The position numbers and the translations under genes were made by a program. The notes beneath the pieces were generated by a model. The model saw only the letters and a program-made list of their open reading frames with translations, was not told where the DNA came from and made no database searches. This document shows positions 9,002-19,108 of a stretch of 64,000 bases of DNA, piece by piece. This DNA comes from Coriobacteriaceae bacterium AF45-21 (lineage in GTDB: Bacteria > Actinomycetota > Coriobacteriia > Coriobacteriales > Coriobacteriaceae), in NCBI GenBank assembly GCA_027682925.1, contig JAQCYU010000009.1:1-64000 (forward strand), given 5' to 3'. Positions within the stretch are counted from its first letter, which is position 1; every line of letters begins with the position of its first letter.

Positions 9002-12000
9002 CTACCGACGTTTGGTGAACACGAACACGCCGACGATGGCGAGACCGATGACGCCGGCGGCAACGCCAACAATGGCGAGCGGGTTGGTGCCAGCCTCCTG
9101 CTCGGAGGCACTAGAGGACTTCTTAGCAGCGGTCGTGGAAGCAGCACCCGTATCGGACTTGGAATCGGACTTCTTGTCGGACTTGCTGTCCTTCTTGTCA
9201 GACTTCTTGTCAGACTTCTTCTCGTCCTTCTTATCGGACTTATCGGTGTCCTTCTTGTCGGACTTGTTGTCCTTGGTCTCGGTCTTGGTCGACACCGTCG
9301 TCTTGGTCGTCGGCTTATGACCCGGGGCGATAGCGCCGCCGGCCTGCTGGCCCTTCGTGCCGGAGCCGGAACCCGTGCCCGTGCCAGCACCGGAACCGTT
9401 GCCAGCGCCACCGTTGCCACCATTAGTGCCAGAACCACCATTGCCGCCAGGGTTAACAGCATTCTTGGTCCACTTGGCATACAGCGTCAGATCGGCCGTC
9501 ACTGGCGTACTGAAGTCATACGCCTGCGTGCAAGCCTCATCGGTGAACCAACCGCCGAAAGTGTAGCCCTTGCACTGTGGCTGAGTCGAGGGCTCCGTCG
9601 CCGCCTTGCCTTCCTTCACGCGTTGAGAATCGGGCATCGCCGCATCCTTACCGTTGGCGTCGAACGTCACGGTATAGCGTTTGACCCTTTGGCCATTACC
9701 CTTGACAGCAAACAGCTTGCCCGAGTCATTGACATAGTAGAGTGAACCATCGGATCCGACCGAAATAGAAGCCATGCAGTACTGCTGGTCGCCCGCCACG
9801 GGCGTATAAAGCAGTTCGGCCTCGTCATCGCCAATACGGTAACGATAGATGCCGCCCGGGTTGTTGTTGGACGTAAAGTAGACGTACGTCTCGCCATTCT
9901 GGACAGAAACGACCGGCTGCGACTTTACATCACCACCGCCCGAAGCCCCCTGACGAATATAGCTACCGTCCGCCTTGCAAATGGAATAGTCCACGGAAAG
10001 CGTCTCGGCATCAATCACTGCAAGCTGACCGTAGCGATACGTGTACTTGTTCTGATAACCGCCCATAAAGGATTCGGTCGATGAGCCTCCGACCACAATC
10101 TTGCCGTTGGCCAGCACCGGCGTCGAGGTCGAGCTGCCACCAAACGTCACCTTGCCAAGCTCAGAAAGGGTTCCGTCCGTTCCAACCGAAAGCTTATGCA
10201 AAACGCCATCGGCGCTCACGACATAGGCAATCGATCCATCGACCAGCACCGTCGTGCGCACGCGCTCGGCAATCTTGAGCGACGCAACGGTCTTTCCAGT
10301 TTCGGGGTCGACCGTGCTCACCGTACCGGAATCATCTGCGATGACGCCATAATTGCCCGAGAACGCCAAGCCGGCCCAGTAATAACCCTTGCTGTTCTCG
10401 TTCTTATGCTGCCACATAACCTTGCCATCGGAGATGCGCACGCAGAGCAGGTAGCCGTCGCTCGAGTCGGACCAGCTGGCCGATGCCGTCCCAAAGTAGG
10501 CAAAGCCGTCACGAACCGTAATGGACGCAAGAGACTGCTGAGCACCATCGGGGCCAGCAGGCAACTCATCGGTTACCCAAACCGTCGCCAGAGCATCAAC
10601 CGTCAGCGCCTGCAGGCGACCGCTCGAAAGCGGCACGAGCATCACGCCGCCAGTGTATACCATACGCGAGGTCGAATCGATCTTTGCCGCCAAAGGCGAT
10701 TCGGCAACGGTCTCACCCGTGTCGACATCTTTCTTGAGCAGCTTGGAACCAACGGCCACGTAGAGGTAGTCACCGACCAGCAACGGGTCGGAAATACCCT
10801 TGCTCCATTCGTTCGAGCCCTTGAGCTCGCTCACCCATTTTGCCTCAGCGTCTTTCGTGGGCACAGGAGCGTCGGTTACTTTGTCGGCGCTCGTATAACC
10901 AGGCCAATCGCTATCCCAGTTAGGACGTGCGGCACCCGGGTCAACAACAACACTGTCGACGCCGGGCACAGTATCGCCGGGAGCAAAAGCCCAGACGATT
11001 TTGTCGCCAGACTTGAGCACATAATCGCTATCGAGCTGAGACCCAGGAACGCCGTTGACAAAGAACGACCATGCACCCGACAGCTCGATGCCATCAAGCG
11101 GAGATACGAGACTATAGACGCCCCAATAGCCAAATTCGTCGTACATTTTTGACTTTATGCCAAGGGCATCGAAGTAAGCAGCGGAGGCATCCTTGATCGA
11201 CGTGCCCTTAACAAACACCTGGATCGACGGGTTCGTCCAACGCTGAGCTATCTCGGCTTTTTTGCCAATAATCTCCATCGTGACCGTTACCTGGCTCGAA
11301 GGCGTGCCCGTGGGATCCTCGTACACCAGCTCGATGGTGTCGCCATCGGTCGGATAGCAGCTCGTAGCATAGGTGCTCGCGGGCTTACCGTTAATGTCGA
11401 AACGCCAGTATTTATAGCCCGAAGCCGTACTCTCCATTGCAAGCGTGCGCGTCTTATCGGGGGTCGTAACCGAATAGGGAACGCCGCCCTCAGTGCTATA
11501 GCTATAGCCGGCATCATCGAGGACCTTCGCAAAGATGTCCCAGGCAGACATTTTTTGGATACTCGACCAGTTAAACGAAGTCGACGGCACCCAGTCCACA
11601 AAATCATAGGACTGACCGGCATCGTGCTTGCTTACGCCTACAACACTGACGTTAACGGAAAGAGACTTTTCATCGGAAGAGTTAACGAGCCAAGCAGCGC
11701 TCTTGACATCGTTGTTGCCGGCGTTTGCCACGACATAGGCATATTTGCCCTCAGCCGAGGGAGGAAGCGTGACTACGCCAGTCGTTTCGTCGGCGCCAAA
11801 CAGCTCGTGGGCGTTTGTACCCTCAGCGTCATCGGCGAGATACCAGCGGTAATCGACGAGAGAGCCCTCGGGGAGCGCCGTCTCATAATCGCCCCAGTCA
11901 CCCGTTGCCATGTAATTGGCGGTAGGGGTAAGCGTTCCCCCGACCTGTGCGAGGTTGCCGCTCGAGGCGACATTAACCGACGTCAGGTATATGCCTTGGC

Positions 12001-14360
12001 ATCTTCGCCCTTAACAATGGCATTACGCGTAGAGGCATAGTCGGTGTTGTAGCCACCGTCGACGATGCACTTGAGGTACTTGCCGACGTATTTTTGCGAA
12101 ATAACGAACGACGGCCTGTGCGCGTTCTCATCCGTCAGCGTCGTGAACGGGCCCTGAGCGTTATCGGCAATCTGCCACGTATAAGTCAGCTGATCAGATG
12201 CAAGCTCGGCGCCCTTTGTTCCCGCAGCCGTCTTCTCGAATGCGGTAACGCCGATCTTCTCGCCGCTCTTATAGACAAAGCGAGCGTCATCGCTCTGATT
12301 GCCGACGACCTTCTTGAGATACGTCAGGAACAGCTCATGCGAACCCGCGGCCTTAACAGCCACGGCAGTAGTCGCCTCTACGGTGTTATCACCCGCAGTG
12401 GCCGACACACTCACCCAGCGCTTGGCGTAGTCATCGGGAATCGTAAAGCTGCCGCCGGTCTTGCCCTCGACCACATGCCAGTCGTTCTTCGCATCAAAGG
12501 CAGAGGAGGATGGGTCGACGAACGACCAACGCCACGTATAGGCAACGCCTCGGTAACCGGCTCAGTCGAGTAATCAGCCGCCTTGTAGGCACACGCCTCA
12601 ATCGTAGAACCAGTGTCCTTAGCGCCCTTGCTCGCATTGGTAAATACAACCGAGTCTAGCGTTGTCGCGCCCTTGGGCAGGATGCGGCCCGCCTTGGTTT
12701 CACAGCCATCGGAGCCGGGGATACCCTTCTTGGCTTTGGCAACCACCTTGAGGTAACGGTTCGCGCACTCCTTGGCAACCGTGTAGGTGTCACCAGTTGC
12801 AACCTGCTCGAACGAGCCGTCAGCAGAATCGGCCACCCACCACGAAAAATCGACCTTGTCGGAACCATAGAGGTCAGTCGGCGTGTCGTAGTTGAGATAG
12901 TAGGCAGCAGCTTTAATCGTGTCACCGACGTTAGCGCTGGGGACGCTCTCGTAATCGTCGCCAAATTCGGCGCCGTTATAGGCGAGAACAATATGACCCA
13001 ACGCAATCTGGTCGCTCGCGGCAACAGGACCCGGCGTATTGTAGCCAACAGACGAGGGCGTGTTAAAAGAGCCACTCGGACCGTACAGCTCCTGACCGTC
13101 GCCGACAACCTTAACGCGAATGTACTTGCCTGCAAGTTGCGAAGCGAGTTCGTCCGTGATCGTTAGCGACTGGGCGGTCTGTTCGGGAATCGCCTGGTAG
13201 GCAGAATCCTCGGCATCGCGCGAATCAGATGCAAGCCACTGATAGGTCCAGACAGCCTGTGCCGCAATACGCTTATTGGGGACTGCTTCGCCGTCGTAGG
13301 CATTCGCCCAAAGCGTAGTGCCAGGGTTCAGCATCTCGGCCTTAACAGACGAATACGAGCTCGAATCGTCTGCCGAAGACTGAATTAGGACATAAGACTT
13401 TGCATCCAGGGCCGTCTTGGTAGGAACGGGCGCCTTGATAGTGTTCGTCGCCGTTAGCTTTTGGTTGTTGCAGCTCTTAGTCGGACCGTAGACGACGTTA
13501 CCACTTGCATCGGTAATGCGTACGCGCAGGCACTTGCCGTTAAGTTGAGTGCGCAGGGCATCGTCCAAGACGATCGATGCGCCCGTCTGGCCCTCGACAG
13601 CAACAAACGCAGAGTTGTCCGCATCGTTCCTGTTACTGATATCGGCAGCAAGCCACTGATAAGTGCAGCCCGAAACACTGGCGCGCTTGCTGGACGAAGT
13701 CCAGACATTCGCATAAAGCGTGGTCGCATTCTGAATAAAGGCGGAGTAGTTAGACCCAGCCCAACGACCAGGCGACCTGCTCGTTCCGACACTGACGCCA
13801 TTTTTGGAGGAAAACGTGGCAGCGGCGCGAGAAGCGGCCTCGACTGCATTGGCCTCGCTGTCAACCGCAGCCGCGTCGCCGGCCTCAGCGCTGGTATCGG
13901 ACGCCTCGTTCGCCGGAGTAGCCGAGCCGGAGTCTGGCGCGGCGGGGTCGCCCGGCGCATCATTGCCCGCGTTGTTAGGCGCATCCGAACTCATATCTCC
14001 AGCTTCGGAGGATTTGTCGGCGGCCGAATCGTTTGTGCCGGCAGCAGGCGCGGTGCTATCTACAGCGCCATCCGCGGACTCTGCGCCCTCACCCGGCGTC
14101 GCAGCAACCACAGCCTCGGCAATGCCCTCGGCGCCATCAGCCCACAGCTGAGCGGGCGTGGTGCTGAAGGCCATCGCGAAGGCCAGGAATGCCACCAGAC
14201 CGCGCTTGGCTACGCCACGGGCAATCGCTCCATGACGACGCCACGAGGCGCGCTGGCACTCGTCCTCAAACATATCCATTTGTCCCCCATTGTCTGTACT
14301 TGGAGCATTGCCCAGCGGCTGCCCCACATCATCGCGCATATTGCGCTCGAGTACCCCCAT
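9002..14360 (-). pseudogene. giant surface protein: Ig-like repeats, DUF4430 domains, beta-propeller, InlB-type repeat; two frameshifts
   Basis: Restored length is about 1786 residues. Order: a secretion signal after a long charged start (RGLVAFLAFAMAFSTTPAQ); an Ala/Glu/Asp/Ser-rich stretch; repeated ~90-residue modules with YQWLA.D and GK.(L/I)RV(R/K)(I/V) motifs (Ig-like); two DUF4430-like units (..SAWDIFAKVLDDAGY.. and ..SGAWSFFVNGVPGS..); a PQQ-type beta-propeller (YLYVAVGSKLLKKDVDTGE); an InlB-type repeat ending TLYAKWTK; a Lys/Asp/Ser-rich stalk; and a C-terminal helix with KRR. Two one-base losses split it: near 12545 (gcgttg, expected gcggttg) and at 11986 (CCC read as CC). After repair every joint stays in domain character, for example VAYTWRWSFVDPSSS. 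The likely start at 14360 has a G-rich ribosome site. It lies directly under the cobalamin riboswitch, so corrinoid binding is inferred. Confidence 0.85.
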
Positions 14361-14414
14361 CGGGGTCCCCCTTCCCTCCAGAGCCCAACACGTACCGGCG
14401 GCATACGCCGCGGC

Positions 14415-14590
14415 CGCGCACAAGATGGGAGGCGATCCGACTTAACCTTACCGACCCGGGTGCGCCGTCCGATCTGCGACGCGAACATCCCGAGCCAAGA
14501 GGAATTACGGTTACTGGTACAGCCGGGGACTTGCACCCCGATTCTCCCAAACGCGCAGGAAAACCGCGCATTCGTGCGTCTCCGCACCAC
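14415..14590 (-). ncRNA. cobalamin riboswitch
   Basis: On the minus strand, upstream of the surface-protein gene, the order of conserved blocks fits the cobalamin riboswitch: GGGAGAAT (14541-14548), GGGGTGCAAGTCCCC (14525-14539), then CTGTACCAGTAACCG and, further on, the B12-box-like AAGTCGGATCGCCTCCC (14427-14443). The last block ends about 66 bases before the start codon, near a G-rich ribosome site, so control of translation is possible. No intrinsic terminator is visible inside the leader. Outer stem limits are approximate. A covariance-model search was not run. Confidence 0.85.
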
Positions 14591-14724
14591 CATCTAGGCC
14601 ATCGATTATTATCGTCAATATGGTAGCACGCAAAAGGGCCCCGCACACAAGCGAAGCCCAAGGTAAAAGCTATGGTTTGAGATAGGAAGGACTGTCGTCG
14701 GACCTTGCAAGAACAGCCCGTTTC

Positions 14725-14876
14725 AAAACTATGCCGGATTACGGGGCTGATTCAGCACTTCGCAACCATATCTGCCATTTTCGAAAACCAACGACTCATC
14801 TACCTGCGGTTTTAAAAGCACGGATTCCGGCATGGTCGAGGTTCGGCACTCCAGCCCCGTAAACCGGCATAGTTTT
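14725..14876. repeat. long imperfect inverted repeat (MITE-like or structured repeat)
   Basis: The outer arms 14725-14749 and 14852-14876 are 25 bp with one mismatch (AAAACTATGCCGG and its complement at the ends). The inner 100 bases also pair loosely, so the whole 152 bp folds as one long hairpin. It lies between the riboswitch leader and the ubiB-like gene and contains no gene. Other copies in this window were not found. Confidence 0.65.
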
Positions 14877-14943
14877 GTTCGGACCAGTCCACACCGGCGC
14901 GACGCAAGGCAAAATAACCCGATTCCCCGACCCCGGGAAATCG

Positions 14944-16707
14944 CTAACGCTTGCCGCCGTGGCTGTTGCGCCAGATCTCGCGGCCCAGCATCAGCGCCAG
15001 CACCAGCGCGCTCACGTAGCCCATAAAGCCAATGACCGGGATACCAAACACAACCGGCTCGATGCGCGCGTAGTAGACCACCGACGAACCGATAAACAGA
15101 CCGGCGATCACAATTGCCATCGACATGCGGTCGATAATTCCACCCAGCTGTCGCAGTGTCTTGTCGCTGCTCATGATCTGCGTGTTCACCTTAAGCTGCC
15201 CGCGCGTGAGCATTCGCGAAGCCAGCCCCAGGTACTCGGCCGCCTCGAGTGAGCCCTTTGCCGCGCGATAGCTGCTCGCGGCAAGATCGCGCCCCATGTC
15301 GCGCACGCGCGCATAGGTGCTTTTCTCGTTTTTAATGTGGGTTTGGATGATCTGGATCATGTTGACGTTGGGCATGTACTCGGTCAGCAAACCCTCGAGC
15401 GTCACCATGCCGCGCGCGAACATCGTCACCACGCTCGGCAGCTCAACGTCATTCTTACGCGCGAGGTTTAACAGCGAGGTCAAAAACTCGCCGATATCCA
15501 GATCCTTCAGGTCAAGGCCCGCAAAGTCTGCGACGATAAAGTCAAGATCGGACAAAAACGCTGAATGATCGAGCTCGGCCGAATCGCCACGCGTCACGGC
15601 AAAGCGCATGAGCGAATCCTTGAGCTTGGGCACGTCACCCTCGGCCACGGCGAAAATCATGTCCTTAACGATGCCACGATCGTGGCTCGACATGCGTCCG
15701 ACCATGCCCAAGTCGATAAAGTAAACGATGCCGTCCTTGAGAATGATGTTTCCCGCATGCGGGTCGGCATGGAAAAAGCCGTCGTCGAGCACCTGCGTCG
15801 AGTAGTCCTCGACGATTGCAGCACCGATCTTTTCCAAGTCATAGCCCTCGGCCACCAAGCGTTCAGGATCGGCGATCGAAATGCCGTCGACGTAGTCCAT
15901 AACCACCACGTGCTCGGTGCACAGGTCCAGATAGGATTTAGGGCACGTCACGCCATGAACGCTCTTATGGAACTCGTAGAAGTCGTTGAGGTTTTTTGCC
16001 TCGGCCAAAAAGTTAGTCTCCTCGCGAAACGAGGTCCACAACTCCTCGACTACGCCATGCAGGTCAACGAATTGATCGGTGTTGACGAACTTGGAAACGA
16101 TACGCACCACCGAGCGGATGATATCGATGTCCTGCGCCATAACCTGCTGCGCACCGGGGCGCTGCACCTTGACGGCCACGTCCTCGCCCGTCACCAGACG
16201 AGCGCGGTGCACTTGCGCGAGCGACGCGCTACCGAGCGGATTGGGGTCGATCGCATCGAACATCTCCCCCAGGCGCAGGCCGTATTCTTCTTCCAGACAA
16301 CTGAGTACGACCTCGTACGGCACAGGCTCCACGTCGGAGCGCAGACGACGCAGCTCGTCGCAAAAGCGTTGCGGCAGAATCTCGGACCGGTTGGCCAGAA
16401 TCTGCCCCATCTTGACGAACATGGGGCCGAGTTCCTCGAGCAGGCGGCGCAAACGAACCGGCGTGAGGTTATCCCACACGCGGTACTTTTTGACCAGACG
16501 AACAATCTGCCCGATGCGTTCGCGACGACCCGCCGGCGTGAGCTGGTATTCCTCGTCCGGCGCCATCGCGTCGGGCTCCTCGGGCACCATATCGACAGCA
16601 CGCGGCTTCTTGCGAGCGCCCGAGACGGCGGCATCGACCTCATCGACAACCGCCGCCTCGTCACCCAGAGGATCTAGATTGTTGTAATCGGTGGTTGAAT
16701 CTGCCAT
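14944..16707 (-). CDS. ABC1/AarF/UbiB family atypical kinase
   Basis: A 587-residue protein of the UbiB family, ADCK-like ATPases linked in other bacteria to isoprenoid-quinone or lipid metabolism. Motifs in order: KMGQILANRSEILP (the KxGQ motif that blocks the active site in this family), ASLAQVHRA (alanine-rich loop in place of the usual glycine loop), VAVKVQRPG (catalytic Lys), FHADPHAGNI (catalytic loop) and FIDLGMVG (metal-binding DFG equivalent). Two C-terminal membrane helices (about 525-580) anchor it, as usual. The gene ends in SHGGKR. The upstream gene, 8 bases away, encodes a small phasin-like protein, so the pair is an operon. The substrate in this anaerobe is unknown. The gene is intact. 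Confidence 0.92.
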   Translation of the reverse strand: MADSTTDYNNLDPLGDEAAVVDEVDAAVSGARKKPRAVDMVPEEPDAMAPDEEYQLTPAGRRERIGQIVRLVKKYRVWDNLTPVRLRRLLEELGPMFVKMGQILANRSEILPQRFCDELRRLRSDVEPVPYEVVLSCLEEEYGLRLGEMFDAIDPNPLGSASLAQVHRARLVTGEDVAVKVQRPGAQQVMAQDIDIIRSVVRIVSKFVNTDQFVDLHGVVEELWTSFREETNFLAEAKNLNDFYEFHKSVHGVTCPKSYLDLCTEHVVVMDYVDGISIADPERLVAEGYDLEKIGAAIVEDYSTQVLDDGFFHADPHAGNIILKDGIVYFIDLGMVGRMSSHDRGIVKDMIFAVAEGDVPKLKDSLMRFAVTRGDSAELDHSAFLSDLDFIVADFAGLDLKDLDIGEFLTSLLNLARKNDVELPSVVTMFARGMVTLEGLLTEYMPNVNMIQIIQTHIKNEKSTYARVRDMGRDLAASSYRAAKGSLEAAEYLGLASRMLTRGQLKVNTQIMSSDKTLRQLGGIIDRMSMAIVIAGLFIGSSVVYYARIEPVVFGIPVIGFMGYVSALVLALMLGREIWRNSHGGKR

Positions 16708-16715
16708 CTGCGCTG

Positions 16716-17132
16716 CTACTCGGCCTCTTCGGTATCCTTCGCATCGTCGGGCTCAACGGACTCGACGGGCACCGAGGTCACGTTGTCCTCGACTGAATCG
16801 ACGATGTCGCGCACATGGGCCAGGAAGGCCGTGCGCTCGGGGGCGGTCATAACGCGGACGCGGGCAAGGATGAGCTCGTCGAGCACGCGCTGGGCCGCGG
16901 TCTCGCCCTGCATGCCCAAGCGCTCGGTCAGATCGGAGATGGTGCCACCGGCCTGCTCAAACATGTCGGACACGCTGCGGGCGATATCGGGGGTGGCGGT
17001 GTCCTTGCGGACCTGTTCGCCCTTGGTATTAAGGTCGTCGAGGACCTTTTTGCCGCCTTCGACGGCAACGGCGGCAGCGCCAAAGCCAACGTTGATGGCG
17101 CCGTTAACAAGCTGATCGAGTTTCATAACCAT
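16716..17132 (-). CDS. phasin-like coiled-coil protein
   Basis: A 138-residue acidic protein, hydrophobic and glycine/alanine-rich at the start (NVGFGAAAVAVEGGKKVLDDL), then helical with heptad spacing (RSVSDMFEQAGGTISDLTERL), and with a very acidic tail. This pattern resembles phasin-type and similar small amphipathic helical proteins that coat lipid surfaces. The start ATG at 17132 follows TTGGAG by 6 bases; a TTG 12 bases upstream is in frame but has no ribosome site. It is co-directional with, and 8 bases ahead of, the UbiB-like kinase gene. Small proteins of this sort beside UbiB genes suggest a functional pair, but I have no direct evidence of the role. Confidence 0.7.
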   Translation of the reverse strand: MVMKLDQLVNGAINVGFGAAAVAVEGGKKVLDDLNTKGEQVRKDTATPDIARSVSDMFEQAGGTISDLTERLGMQGETAAQRVLDELILARVRVMTAPERTAFLAHVRDIVDSVEDNVTSVPVESVEPDDAKDTEEAE

Positions 17133-17231
17133 GGTTGTCTCCAATCACAAACAACTGCATTGGCGTTCTTGTACCCAAGATTGAGCGAAAGCGACAAAGC
17201 GTTTTAGCGCTATTCGATCGACGGGAAATCC

Positions 17232-18754
17232 CTACCTCACGTTGTCGTTCATCGCGAAGGAGTTCTTCATGGCGCAGCTCGTGGTGTAGAGCACCTTGCC
17301 CAGCAGAGCATCGGTCTCCACCCGCACGCGCTCGGCAAACTCCTCGTTGGCGCGTGCAAGCTCGGCAGGCACCTCGGCCTCGGGCACCGCGGCTACGGCA
17401 GCGTCAACGTCGTGAATCTGCTTGTGGCCCATGCCGCCGACCTTCTCCTGATAATCCTCGACCGCGCGGCCGCACTCATGGAAGCGAACATCGGCCAAGG
17501 CACCGATCAGGCGGTTGGCCCAATAGAAATTCTCGGACGTCACGCGAGCCTGCGTGTCGGCGTAGTACTCGGGCATGGTCTCGACGTTGGCGTACAGCGG
17601 CACGAGCGCGTTAAACGAGTTGGAGCCAAACGCCATCCACTGCACGGCGCGATAGGCCGGCTGCGCATAGGGACGCAGCTGCAGCACGGCGAGCTGGCTG
17701 TTGCGGTTGATGCCGATGGGTCGATAGGCGCCGCGCGTGGCGGGCGTACCCTTGCTGCCGTAGCAGTCGTACTCCGTGCCCTGGTAGTGGCTCGAGAGTA
17801 CGTACTTGATGTCCTCGATGGTCACCTTGCGCTCGGGCACGCGGCTCCAGGGGATATCGTCGCTCTCGGGCGTGTAGTCGGCCTCGGGACCATCCCACAC
17901 GTCGCTGGGGTTGAGGCAGCGCTGCATGTACCAGGCGCGCGGCGTGTTGTAGACGTGGTCGCTGTCGCTGTGCGAGCCAAAGGCCTCGCGCGGGTTGAAT
18001 ACCGTCGCCGGGCCGTCGCCCTCGACACCCAGCGTCAGGTCCAGATGCCACTCGGCCATCCAGGCGCGCAGGTCGGCGGAGCACATGTGATCAGCCTGGG
18101 CGCCCTCGGCGTCATCCAGGTCAAAGCTGTCGATACCCAGCTGGTTGGGCATGGTCACATAGGCGTCGTCAGGCACGCGCTTGGCGATCCAGTGGTGACC
18201 GCCGATGGTCTCGAGCCACCAGATCTCGTCCACATCACTAAAGGCGATGCCGTTGTTCTCGTAGGTGCCGTAGCGCTCGAGCAGGTTGCCCAGGATACGC
18301 ACGCCGTCGCGGGCGGACTTGGCATACGGCAGCACCAGGGTCACCATGTCCTCCTCGCCCAGGCCACCGGGCTGCGCCGGAACATAGCCGTCCTCGCCCT
18401 CGTTGCCCTTGGCGGGCACGTAGTCGACGAGCGGGTCGGCGCCGCGAACGCGCTCGTTGGTGGTGAGCGTCTCGGTTGCGGACATGCCCACATTGAGCTC
18501 GTTGAAACCGGCCTCCGCCCAGATGCCGTGGCCCGGGACAACATCGGGGACGCTCGTGTAGCGCATGGGGTTATCGGGCAGTTCAACGGTCAGGTGACTC
18601 AAGACGCTCGTGTAGACGCGCGGCTGCTCGTCGGGATGCACACGCGCATACGCTTGGGCTCAAACACCCCGTTGGACGAGTCCTCGTTGCGGGCAACCAA
18701 CGTCGACCCGTCGTAGCTCGCGTTCTTACCAACCAAAATCGTTGTGCACGGCAT
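17232..18754 (-). pseudogene. C69 family dipeptidase, frameshifted
   Basis: Peptidase family C69 (PepD-type) N-terminal nucleophile hydrolase that cleaves dipeptides. The true N-terminus is [20 protein letters not shown]: the Cys after MP is the nucleophile freed by processing, and RNEDS follows as in the family. The ATG at 18754 has AAGGAGG 6 bases upstream. The frame breaks at about 18640: the first frame reads KRMRV, and one added base (gtgtgcat to gtggtgcat) continues as [20 protein letters not shown]. The restored protein has about 507 residues. Further family features are GISATETLT-like sequence (GMSATETLTTNERV), EIWWLETIGGHHW and ARVTSENFYWANR. No signal peptide is seen, so the enzyme is probably cytoplasmic. 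It is a lone gene with a long AT-rich repeat upstream. Confidence 0.88.
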
Positions 18755-18837
18755 GCGCATCCTCCTTGAGCGAAGAAATCAAACGATAACAGTGTATCGC
18801 TTCGGCGCAGAAAGGGCGAAACCACGGCGCTGGCAAC

Positions 18838-19075
18838 CCCCGTGGTCAAAAAATGCCAAATATGAGTACTGTCACCAATTTAGTAACAGCAATTTTGCTA
18901 CGCATGGATGTCAAAAATCTACATTTGTTCAAAAATTAGATGATGTAATTCCTCATAGGTCCAATAAAATAGGCTCTCTATCGATAATAAATATCGTTAG
19001 AGAGCCTATTTGACCTAAAATATATGTGACTATCTTGGCAACAGTACTCATATTTGGCATTTTTTGTCCACGGGG
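18838..19075. repeat. AT-rich 238-bp element with 39-bp terminal inverted repeats (MITE-like)
   Basis: The arms 18838-18876 and 19037-19075 match as inverted repeats in 36 of 39 positions (CCCCGTGG at the outer ends, then AAAAAATGCCAAATATGAG). An inner hairpin pairs 18967-18979 with 18999-19011 (AAATAGGCTCTCT with AGAGAGCCTATTT). The interior is far richer in A+T than the flanks and holds no gene. I see no clear target-site duplication. It fills most of the gap between the dipeptidase gene and folD. Confidence 0.75.
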
Positions 19076-19108
19076 TATAGAACTAACCCCTCAAACAGCC
19101 CAAAACGC

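Noticed and set aside
9160..9290. Short repeated units that could suggest a CRISPR array
   Set aside because: The repeats are in-frame Asp-Lys-Ser codons of the surface-protein stalk; there are no regular spacers and no cas genes.
13461..14597. Plus-strand frame of 378 residues over the surface-protein start and riboswitch
   Set aside because: No start signal, low-complexity Arg-rich sequence, and the minus strand has the signal peptide and riboswitch.
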